21,450 nucleotides of DNA from an uncultured Solimonas sp. (GTDB taxonomy: Bacteria > Pseudomonadota > Gammaproteobacteria > Nevskiales > Nevskiaceae), in NCBI GenBank assembly GCA_946478985.1, contig CAMLDZ010000052.1:1-21450 (forward strand). The letters are read 5' to 3'. Shown here one piece after another: positions 15,714 through 21,450 of this stretch. The notes below the pieces were generated by a model. That model saw nothing but the letters and a program-made list of their open reading frames with translations. It did not search any database and had not been told where the DNA came from. Within the stretch, counting starts at the first letter, position 1. Each line of letters opens with the position of its first letter. The translations under genes and the position numbers were made by a program.

Positions 15714-16676
15714 ATGAGCCCGCCCGCCCCCTTCGACCCTTCCGGCCCGCCGCCGCTGTGCATCGTCATCAATGCCGGCTCGGGCCGCGGCGATCAGCAG
15801 CAGCGCATCGACACCCTCAAGCGCGTCTTCGATGACGCGGGGCGCGCGCACCGTTTCTTCATGATCGAGCGCAGCGCGCAGATCAGCGAGATCGCCCGGC
15901 AGGCGGTCGCGCAGGCCTGCGCCGACGACGGCATCGTCGTCGCCGCCGGCGGTGACGGCACGCTCAACGCGGTCGCGCAGGCCGTGCTCGGCAGCGGCCG
16001 GCCGTTCGGCGTGATCCCGCAAGGCACGTTCAACTACTTCGGCCGCGCCAACGGCATCCCTCAAGACACCGAAGCGGCGGCGCGCGCGCTGCTGCGGGCC
16101 ACGCCGCAGCCGGTGCAGGTCGGCCGCGTGAACGGCCAGGTGTTCCTGGTCAACGCCAGTCTCGGCCTCTACCCGCAGCTGCTCGAAGATCGCGAGGCCT
16201 ACAAGCAGCAGCTCGGCCGCAGCCGCTTCGTCGCGCTGATTTCCGGCCTGGCAACCCTGCTGCGCGAACGCCGCCAGCTGCGCCTGGACATCGAGACCGG
16301 CGGCAGGACCTACAGCCTGCGCACGCCGACCCTGTTCGTCGGCAACAACCGCCTGCAGTTCGAGCGCATCGGCCTCGACCAGCCGGCCGAGGCACTTGAC
16401 CACGGCAAGCTGGCCGGCGTGGTCGTCAAGCCGATCGGCACGCTGGCGATGCTGGGCCTGGCGCTGCGCGGCGCGCTCGGCCGCCTCGGCGACGCCGAGC
16501 ACCTGCAGAGCTTTGCGGTGCGCCGGCTGACGGTGCGGCCGCGCGACCACCGCCTGGTCAAGCTCGCTGCAGACGGCGAGATTCACTGGCTGCGCTCGCC
16601 GCTGGTGTTCGAGCCCTCGCCGGAACCCTTGCTGTTGATGATGCCCGCCGAGGACGACCGGGTCGCGGTGGAATAA
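15714..16676 (+). CDS. Diacylglycerol kinase family lipid kinase
   Basis: The 320-residue protein has a DAGK catalytic domain (PF00781): the phosphate-binding segment INAGSGRGD (19-27), the nucleotide-binding AAGGDGTLNAV (77-87) and PQGTFNYFGR in place of the more common LGTxNDFAR. A C-terminal beta-rich half (about 140-305) is also typical. Such enzymes phosphorylate diacylglycerol or related lipids; the exact substrate cannot be read from sequence. It is first in a three-gene operon with a metallophosphoesterase (7 nt gap) and a PAP2 phosphatase, suggesting a kinase/phosphatase pair around phosphatidate. No Shine-Dalgarno site precedes the ATG. TAAGCT lies 6 nt before it, a possible but weak -10. 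Confidence 0.9.
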   Translation: MSPPAPFDPSGPPPLCIVINAGSGRGDQQQRIDTLKRVFDDAGRAHRFFMIERSAQISEIARQAVAQACADDGIVVAAGGDGTLNAVAQAVLGSGRPFGVIPQGTFNYFGRANGIPQDTEAAARALLRATPQPVQVGRVNGQVFLVNASLGLYPQLLEDREAYKQQLGRSRFVALISGLATLLRERRQLRLDIETGGRTYSLRTPTLFVGNNRLQFERIGLDQPAEALDHGKLAGVVVKPIGTLAMLGLALRGALGRLGDAEHLQSFAVRRLTVRPRDHRLVKLAADGEIHWLRSPLVFEPSPEPLLLMMPAEDDRVAVE

Positions 16677-16683
16677 GCCTGCG

Positions 16684-17487
16684 ATGAGCCTGCTGCTGCA
16701 GATTTCCGATCCACATTTCGGCACCGAGCGGGCGACGGTCGCCGCGGCGCTGCAGGCGCTGGCCTGGCAGCAGCGGCCGGACGTCCTGCTGCTGTCCGGC
16801 GATATCACCCAGCGCGCGCGCCGCTCGCAGTTCGCGGCGGCCCGGCAGTTCGTCGATTCGCTGCGGATTCCGCAGCGCCTGGTGCTGCCCGGCAACCACG
16901 ACATCCCGCTGTTCGATCTGCCGACGCGGCTGCTTTGTCCTTACGGCCACCACCGTCGCGCCTTCGGCGACGAACTGGAACCGGTGCTCGACACCGCGAC
17001 CCTGCTCGCGATCGGCGTCAACACCACGCGGCCGCGGCGCCACAAGGACGGCGAAGTGTCAGCCGCCCAGATCGCGCGCGTCGCCGACCGCCTGCGCGGC
17101 GCCCGACGCGAGCAGCTGCGCATCGTCGTCACCCATCAGCCGGTGCATGTCTACCGCGAGCAGGACGCGCACAACCTGTTGCACAACCGCGAGGCCGCCG
17201 TGCGCGCCTGGGCGGCGGCGGGCGCCGATCTCGTCCTCGGCGGCCACATCCACCTGCCCTACGTGCGGCCGCTGCGCGAGCACTATGCGGACCTGCATCG
17301 CGAGCTGTGGTGCGTGCAGGCCGGCACGGCGCTGTCGTCGCGCACCCGCTGGGAGGCGCCGAACTCGGTCAACCTGATCCGTCACCGCGGCGGCGAGTGT
17401 CGCGTCGAGCGCTGGGACTATCGCGACGGTGCCGGCTTCGAAGCGCATAGCGAAAGCCTGATCCTGCTCGACCGCCCGGCGGCCTGA
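16684..17487 (+). CDS. Metallophosphoesterase, calcineurin-like
   Basis: The 267-residue protein shows every signature of a two-metal calcineurin-like phosphoesterase: ISDPH (D9, H11), SGD (D40), GNHD (70-73), a histidine in VVTHQPVH and GGHIHLP near residue 188. The layout resembles the Icc/CpdA cAMP phosphodiesterase and LpxH-like groups, but the substrate cannot be fixed. It lies 7 nt after the lipid kinase and 4 nt before the PAP2 gene, so it is cotranscribed, and a phospholipid or lipid head-group ester is a fair guess (inference). The ATG at 16684 puts the first metal motif at the expected distance. Confidence 0.9.
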   Translation: MSLLLQISDPHFGTERATVAAALQALAWQQRPDVLLLSGDITQRARRSQFAAARQFVDSLRIPQRLVLPGNHDIPLFDLPTRLLCPYGHHRRAFGDELEPVLDTATLLAIGVNTTRPRRHKDGEVSAAQIARVADRLRGARREQLRIVVTHQPVHVYREQDAHNLLHNREAAVRAWAAAGADLVLGGHIHLPYVRPLREHYADLHRELWCVQAGTALSSRTRWEAPNSVNLIRHRGGECRVERWDYRDGAGFEAHSESLILLDRPAA

Positions 17488-17491
17488 GGCC

Positions 17492-18340
17492 ATGCACACC
17501 CTCGCCGTCTTCGTCGCCGACCATCCGCTGATCTGCTTCGCACTGCTCACCTTGGGCTTGCTGGCGTTCGCCGGCCTGCTCTGGGCGATGGTCGAGCGCC
17601 TGCGTCACCCGCTGTGGCAATGGACGGCGACCGGCTGGCAACGCTACGGCGCGCCGCGCCTGCCATGGCTGCGCGTGCCGGCACGCCTGCGCGGCTCGCA
17701 CCTGCTGCTCGACCTGCTCGCCGGCTTCGCCGTGGTCGCGGCGAGCCTGTCGGCCTTTCTGGTCGTGGCCGACGAGATCGCGCTCGACGAGGATCTCGGC
17801 CGCTTCGACGATCACCTCGCCTCGGCGCTGCGCGAGCGCCTGCAGCCGCGCACGCTGCAGATCTTCGCCGCCGTCACGCATCTGGGCGACTTCATCTGGC
17901 TCAGCGCGCTGTGCCTGGCCGTCACCGTGCTGCTGCTGTGGCGCCGCCGCTACCTGCTGGCACTCGGCTGGTTTGCCGGGCTGGCCGGCAACGGCCTGCT
18001 CAACCGGCTGCTCAAGGCCTTGTTCGAGCGTAGCCGGCCGCTGCACGAGCACGGCTACGGCCTCGTGCACGGCTGGAGCTTTCCGAGCGGCCACGCCTCC
18101 GGCGCGCTGGTCGCCTACGGCATGCTGGCCTATCTGCTGATCCTCTTCACGCCTCGCGCCTGGCATCTGCCGATCACGCTGCTGACGATCGCCGTGGTGC
18201 TGCTCGTCGGCTACAGCCGCATCGTCCTGCAGGTGCACTACTTCAGCGACGTGCTCGCCGGATTCCTCTGCGCCGGCGCCTGGCTGATCGCCAGCATCGC
18301 CGCGATCGAGCTGGCGCGCGCGCCGCTCAGCCCTCGCTGA
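17492..18340 (+). CDS. PAP2 family membrane phosphatase
   Basis: This 282-residue integral membrane protein has about six hydrophobic segments (near 12-34, 72-93, 135-150, 154-172, 204-222 and 226-272). The PAP2 triad is complete: K-x6-RP (Lys175 to Arg182-Pro183), PSGH (198-201) and SR-x5-H-x3-D (Ser242, Arg243, His249, Asp253). Such enzymes dephosphorylate phosphatidate, phosphatidylglycerophosphate or undecaprenyl pyrophosphate with the active site at the periplasmic face. With a lipid kinase two genes upstream and a diacylglycerol acyltransferase next to it, phosphatidate is the most attractive substrate (inference). The 3' end overlaps the convergent WS/DGAT gene by 14 bp. Confidence 0.92.
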   Translation: MHTLAVFVADHPLICFALLTLGLLAFAGLLWAMVERLRHPLWQWTATGWQRYGAPRLPWLRVPARLRGSHLLLDLLAGFAVVAASLSAFLVVADEIALDEDLGRFDDHLASALRERLQPRTLQIFAAVTHLGDFIWLSALCLAVTVLLLWRRRYLLALGWFAGLAGNGLLNRLLKALFERSRPLHEHGYGLVHGWSFPSGHASGALVAYGMLAYLLILFTPRAWHLPITLLTIAVVLLVGYSRIVLQVHYFSDVLAGFLCAGAWLIASIAAIELARAPLSPR

Positions 18341-19709
18341 GGCGCCGCTCCAGTTCGTCCAGCGCCTCGCCGGCGTAGATCGACAGGCGCTGCATGCTCG
18401 GCAGGGCATCGCGGCAGCCGGTGAAGCCGATATTGAACCGGTCGCCATAGGAGACGGCGGTGATGTTGAGCGCCTGACCATGCGCCAGCAGCGACACCGG
18501 GTAGATCTGCTCCATGCGCGCGCCGTTGAAGTACAGCGGCCGATCCGGGCCCGGCACATTGGAAATCGTCAGATTGAACATCGGCCGCAGATGACCGCCG
18601 AGCCCGCTCAGCAGCTGCGCCATGAACGGCGCCATGAACAGCGCGGTGTAGGGATCGAGTTCGCGCCTGGACAGCTGCTGCAGGTGCTGCTTGGCGCGTT
18701 GCGCCGAATCGTGGATCGCGCGCAGCCGCGTCAGCGGATCGGCGAACTGCGTGCCGAGGCTGGCGATGATGAAGCTGATGGCGTTGCCGGCGCGCTCGTC
18801 GTCGGCCGGCCGCACCGACACCGGCACGCCGGCGGTCAGCGCCTGCTGCGGCAGCGCGCGGATTTCCTTGAGATAGCGGCGCAGCGCCGACGCGCAGAGT
18901 TCGAGAAACACGTCATTGATGGTGACGCCGGCCTGCTGGGCGACGCGGCGCAGGCGCGGCAGGGCGTAGTGCTGGGTGGCGAAGCGACGCTGGCCGGAAA
19001 TCTTGCCGTTGAGCACCGACATCGGTCCGCTGAACGGCAAGGCCCAGTCGGCGTGCCGCGGATGCAGGGCCTCGCGGGCCAGCTCGCCGAGTGCCCTGGA
19101 TACGCCGGGCACGGTGCGCAGCTGGGCGCGGAGCAGAGCCTGCACAGCCTCGGCCGGCGCCACGGCCGCGCGCTTGCCGCGCGACGCATCGGCAAAACCC
19201 ACCGACCACGGCGCTGCGGCCGTGCGTGCCTTCGGGTCGGCCGACAGCGTGCGTGCCAGCAGGCGCATGCCGCCGATGCCGTCGATCAGCGAGTGGTGCA
19301 CCTTCATGTAGATCGCGAAGCGGCGCTCGGCCAGGCCCTCGATCAGGTGGCATTCCCACAGCGGCCGCGCGAAATCCATCGGGTGCGAATGCAGCCGCGA
19401 GATCAGCATGCCCAGCTCGCGTTCGCCGCCCGGCTGCGGCAGCGCCGAGTGCCGGAAGTGGTACTCCAGATCGATGTCGCGCGTCTCTTCCCAGACCGGC
19501 AGCAGGTAGCGCAGCCGCGGTGATTTCAGCCTCAGATTGAATGGCTCGGCAAACTGCCGCGCGCTGCGGAACTGCTCGACCAGCCGCGCCAGAAACGCCG
19601 GGCCGGCCTTGGCCGGCAGCGCGAAGATCGCCAGGCAGCCGACCTGCATCGGCGTCTCGCGGGTGTCGACATAGAGCCAGGCGGCGTCGAGCGGCTTGAT
19701 CGGTTTCAT
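18327..19709 (-). CDS. Wax ester synthase / diacylglycerol acyltransferase (WS/DGAT)
   Basis: The 460-residue enzyme belongs to the bifunctional WS/DGAT family that esterifies fatty alcohols or diacylglycerol with acyl-CoA, making wax esters or triacylglycerol stores. The catalytic HHxxxDG motif reads HHSLIDG (138-144), PLWECHLIEG (116-125) precedes it, and NDVFLELCASALRRYL and ISNVPGP mark the C-terminal half. Length is normal. Met at 19709 (MKPIKPLDAAW) is chosen because family members begin this way. No good Shine-Dalgarno site is seen. It is transcribed towards the PAP2 gene and away from an aldehyde dehydrogenase, a lipid-storage setting typical of hydrocarbon-using gammaproteobacteria. 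Confidence 0.94.
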   Translation of the reverse strand: MKPIKPLDAAWLYVDTRETPMQVGCLAIFALPAKAGPAFLARLVEQFRSARQFAEPFNLRLKSPRLRYLLPVWEETRDIDLEYHFRHSALPQPGGERELGMLISRLHSHPMDFARPLWECHLIEGLAERRFAIYMKVHHSLIDGIGGMRLLARTLSADPKARTAAAPWSVGFADASRGKRAAVAPAEAVQALLRAQLRTVPGVSRALGELAREALHPRHADWALPFSGPMSVLNGKISGQRRFATQHYALPRLRRVAQQAGVTINDVFLELCASALRRYLKEIRALPQQALTAGVPVSVRPADDERAGNAISFIIASLGTQFADPLTRLRAIHDSAQRAKQHLQQLSRRELDPYTALFMAPFMAQLLSGLGGHLRPMFNLTISNVPGPDRPLYFNGARMEQIYPVSLLAHGQALNITAVSYGDRFNIGFTGCRDALPSMQRLSIYAGEALDELERRLSEG

Positions 19710-19749
19710 ATGCGGGAGTAGGCCGTTCCACGGCTCTGTTTGCGCGTGC

Positions 19750-19776
19750 AGTGTAGGCACGCCGCTGCGCCGCCAA
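19750..19776 (-). promoter_or_regulatory. Candidate promoter of WS/DGAT
   Basis: Minus strand TTGGCG (19776-19771), a 15-nt spacer and TACACT (19755-19750). Predicted start is near 19743, leaving a leader of about 33 nt. The spacer is shorter than ideal. Confidence 0.4.
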
Positions 19777-19838
19777 CACACCGGCGCGGCCCGGCGCGGC
19801 TGTCGCCAAAGCCAATCGGGACGGCCGCCGGCGCGGCC

Positions 19839-19844
19839 TATACT
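19839..19844 (+). promoter_or_regulatory. -10 element of the aldehyde dehydrogenase gene
   Basis: TATACT, five of six to consensus, with only a poor -35 (TCGGGA, 17-nt spacing). Predicted transcription start falls near 19851, at the left edge of the palindrome 19851-19868. Confidence 0.55.
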
Positions 19845-19850
19845 CGGCCA

Positions 19851-19868
19851 ATAGAACGGGCGTTCAAT
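19851..19868. promoter_or_regulatory. TetR-type operator palindrome at the ALDH transcription start
   Basis: GAACG-GG-CGTTC (19854-19865), extended by matching AT on both sides with one mismatched pair, makes a near-perfect 18-bp inverted repeat. GAACG-N2-CGTTC half-sites are typical of TetR-family repressors. It overlaps the predicted start of the ALDH transcript, an arrangement suited to repression. No regulator gene is in the window. Confidence 0.6.
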
Positions 19869-19895
19869 TCAGCCTGTCCCTGTTGGAGCCGCATG

Positions 19896-21344
19896 ATGAA
19901 CAGCGTCGTTTCCTATCTGCCCGGCACGCCGGCATCCACGGGCGATAGCGAGATCGCCCGCGTCTTCGCCGCCCAGCAGGCCACTGCCCTGCGCTGGCGC
20001 AGTTCCACTGCCGACGAGCGCCGTGCACGGATCCGCCGCCTGCTCGACGCCGTACTTGCCAACCGCGCGGCCTTCTACGAAGCCGGCGCACGTGATTTCA
20101 ACAAACCGCCGGCGGAGGTCGACAGCACCGAGCTGCTGCCGGTGATCGCCGAGGCGCGCCACGCGCTGCGCGCGCTCAAGGGCTGGATGAAGCCGCAGCG
20201 CGTCTGGCCGTCGCGGATCACGCTGGGCACGCAGAGCTGGATCCGCCACGAACCGCGCGGCCGCTGCCTGATCATCTCGCCGTGGAACTACCCGGTGAAC
20301 CTGACGTTCGGCCCGCTGGTGTCCTGCCTGGCCGCCGGCAACACGGCGATCCTCAAGCCCTCGGAGATGACGCCGCATCTGTCGGCACTGATGACGCGCA
20401 TCGTCCGCGAGATCTTCCCCAGCGACGAGGTGGCGATCTTCGAAGGCGATGCCGCGGTCTCCACCGCGCTGCTGGCACTGCCGTTCGACCACATCTTCTT
20501 CACCGGCTCGCCGGCGGTCGGCAAGCTGGTGATGGCGGCGGCCGCGCAGCACCTGAGCAGCGTCACACTGGAACTCGGCGGCAAGTCGCCGACGATCGTC
20601 GACGAGACCGCCGACCTCAAGGCCGCCGCGCGGGCCATCGTCTGGGGCAAATACACCAACAACGGGCAAACCTGTATCGCACCGGATTACGTGCTGGTCC
20701 ATGACTCGGTGCGCGAGGCTTTCGTCGATGCCTGTCGCGAGGTCATCGGCGAGGCCTACGGCGACAGCGCCGACGCGCAGAAACGCAGCGGCCAGCTGGC
20801 GCGCATCGTCAATGCGCGGCACACGCAGCGCCTGCAAGGCCTGCTCGACGACGCCCGCCGGCGCGGCGCACGCGTGCTGGTGGGCGGCGAATCCAGCACC
20901 GATGAATGTTTCATCCAGCCGACGCTGCTGGACCGGATTCCGGCCGATGCACGCATCCAGACCGAAGAAATCTTCGGCCCGCTGCTGCCGATCATCGGCT
21001 ACGCCGATCTCGACGCGGCCATCGCGCAGATCAATGCGCAGCCCAAGCCGCTGGCGCTGTACATCTGGAGTCGCCGGCAGGCGCACATCGACCGCGTGTT
21101 GCAGCAGACCAGCGCCGGTGGCACCTGCATCAATCAGGTGGTGCTGCATTACGCGCAGGGCAACCTGCCGTTCGGCGGCGTCAACAACTCCGGCATCGGC
21201 AATGCGCATGGCGAGTTCGGCTTTCGCGCGTTCTCGCATCAGCGGGCGGTGTTGCGGGGGCGGGTCAACACGGTGCGGCTGCTGTATCCGCCGTATACGA
21301 AGCTGACGCAGCGGTTGCTGGCGTTGTTGATGCGGTTCAGTTGA
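19896..21344 (+). CDS. Class 3 aldehyde dehydrogenase (fatty- or coniferyl-aldehyde type)
   Basis: The 482-residue enzyme oxidises aldehydes to acids with NAD(P)+. Asn131 in SPWNYP, Glu226 in LELGGKSP and Cys260 in NNGQTCIAP form the catalytic set; the spacings of 95 and 34 residues equal those of ALDH3 enzymes. The C-terminus RLLYPPYTKLTQRLLALLMRF has the ALDH3-type YPPY followed by a hydrophobic or amphipathic helix that may touch the membrane, as in fatty aldehyde dehydrogenases. Coniferyl aldehyde dehydrogenases belong to the same group and cannot be excluded. GGAG lies 7 nt before ATG 19896 and only 4 nt before the adjacent ATG 19893. Divergent transcription from WS/DGAT supports a fatty-aldehyde role (inference). 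Confidence 0.93.
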   Translation: MNSVVSYLPGTPASTGDSEIARVFAAQQATALRWRSSTADERRARIRRLLDAVLANRAAFYEAGARDFNKPPAEVDSTELLPVIAEARHALRALKGWMKPQRVWPSRITLGTQSWIRHEPRGRCLIISPWNYPVNLTFGPLVSCLAAGNTAILKPSEMTPHLSALMTRIVREIFPSDEVAIFEGDAAVSTALLALPFDHIFFTGSPAVGKLVMAAAAQHLSSVTLELGGKSPTIVDETADLKAAARAIVWGKYTNNGQTCIAPDYVLVHDSVREAFVDACREVIGEAYGDSADAQKRSGQLARIVNARHTQRLQGLLDDARRRGARVLVGGESSTDECFIQPTLLDRIPADARIQTEEIFGPLLPIIGYADLDAAIAQINAQPKPLALYIWSRRQAHIDRVLQQTSAGGTCINQVVLHYAQGNLPFGGVNNSGIGNAHGEFGFRAFSHQRAVLRGRVNTVRLLYPPYTKLTQRLLALLMRFS

Positions 21345-21404
21345 GACCTGCGCTTCGGGTTAGTTACAACGCGCCTTCTTTATCTGTTTTGCGTAGCTTG
21401 CCTT

Positions 21405-21420
21405 TCGCCTTGTGAGGCGA
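21405..21420. repeat. Small hairpin after the aldehyde dehydrogenase gene
   Basis: TCGCCT-TGTG-AGGCGA, 6-bp perfect arms, 60 nt after the ALDH stop and directly before the longer hairpin at 21425. There is no classical U-tract, but a T-rich run follows at 21426-21433. Confidence 0.45.
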
Positions 21421-21424
21421 CCTA

Positions 21425-21450
21425 CTTTTCTTTGCTTGTGCAAAGAAAAG
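21425..21450. repeat. Perfect 11-bp palindrome at the window edge, dispersed-repeat-like
   Basis: CTTTTCTTTGC-TTGT-GCAAAGAAAAG: 11-bp perfect arms and a 4-nt loop, with the right arm ending at the last base of the window. Its pyrimidine-rich left arm (CTTTTCTTTGC) resembles a family of intergenic palindromes seen in many proteobacteria (recalled, not searched). It may also act as a terminator for the ALDH transcript. Confidence 0.6.

Noticed and set aside
1..21450. CRISPR arrays, tRNA/rRNA genes, insertion sequences, phage or defence genes
   Set aside because: No regularly spaced repeats, no RNA-gene signatures and no transposase, integrase or defence-type proteins were found on either strand.

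Overview
The window is dense, GC-rich, mostly housekeeping chromosomal DNA from a gammaproteobacterium. The evidence is the gene sets yibN-grxC-secB-gpsA, ubiE-ubiJ-ubiB, DUF971-hslU-hslV and dapF-DUF484. Together with a bacterial wax-ester/triacylglycerol synthase and a class 3 aldehyde dehydrogenase, they fit the hydrocarbon- and lipid-using Nevskiales/Solimonadaceae (or a relative near Xanthomonadales). That placement is inference from gene content only. I see no rRNA, tRNA, CRISPR array, insertion sequence or phage gene.

Layout from left to right: (1) 1-2272, minus strand: yibN-like membrane rhodanese, grxC, secB, gpsA (cut by the window edge). (2) 2273-2355: a short divergent spacer with a 17-bp palindrome. 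(3) 2356-5004, plus strand: envC-like murein hydrolase activator and the ctpA-type S41 protease, closed by a perfect 17-bp-stem bidirectional terminator. (4) 5075-8066, minus strand: ubiE-ubiJ-ubiB, a ubiquinone operon with stop/start overlaps. (5) 8231-10696, plus strand: a triple-PAS GGDEF/EAL protein. (6) 10879-13281, minus strand: hslV-hslU-DUF971, preceded by a convincing heat-shock (sigma-32) promoter. (7) 13456-15561, minus strand: dapF and DUF484, then a separately transcribed cysteine-rich lipoprotein with its own promoter and terminator. (8) 15714-18340, plus strand: lipid kinase, metallophosphoesterase and PAP2 phosphatase in a tight operon. (9) 18327-19709, minus strand: WS/DGAT acyltransferase, convergent with and overlapping the PAP2 gene. 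(10) 19896-21344, plus strand: class 3 aldehyde dehydrogenase, divergent from WS/DGAT, with a TetR-type palindrome at its predicted transcription start. (11) 21345-21450: two hairpins, the last resembling a dispersed palindromic repeat and running to the edge.

The right third (15.7-21.3 kb) reads as a lipid-handling neighbourhood. A diacylglycerol kinase-like enzyme and a PAP2 phosphatase could interconvert diacylglycerol and phosphatidate. WS/DGAT can turn diacylglycerol or fatty alcohol plus acyl-CoA into storage lipid, and the aldehyde dehydrogenase can oxidise fatty aldehydes to acids. I find no clearly new multi-gene defence or mobile system. The most interesting points are the palindromic operator at the WS/DGAT-ALDH junction, the sigma-32 promoter on hslVU, a small cysteine-rich lipoprotein sitting where xerC is often found, and several operon-leading genes with a -10-like hexamer 6-7 nt before the ATG and no ribosome binding site, which suggests leaderless mRNAs.
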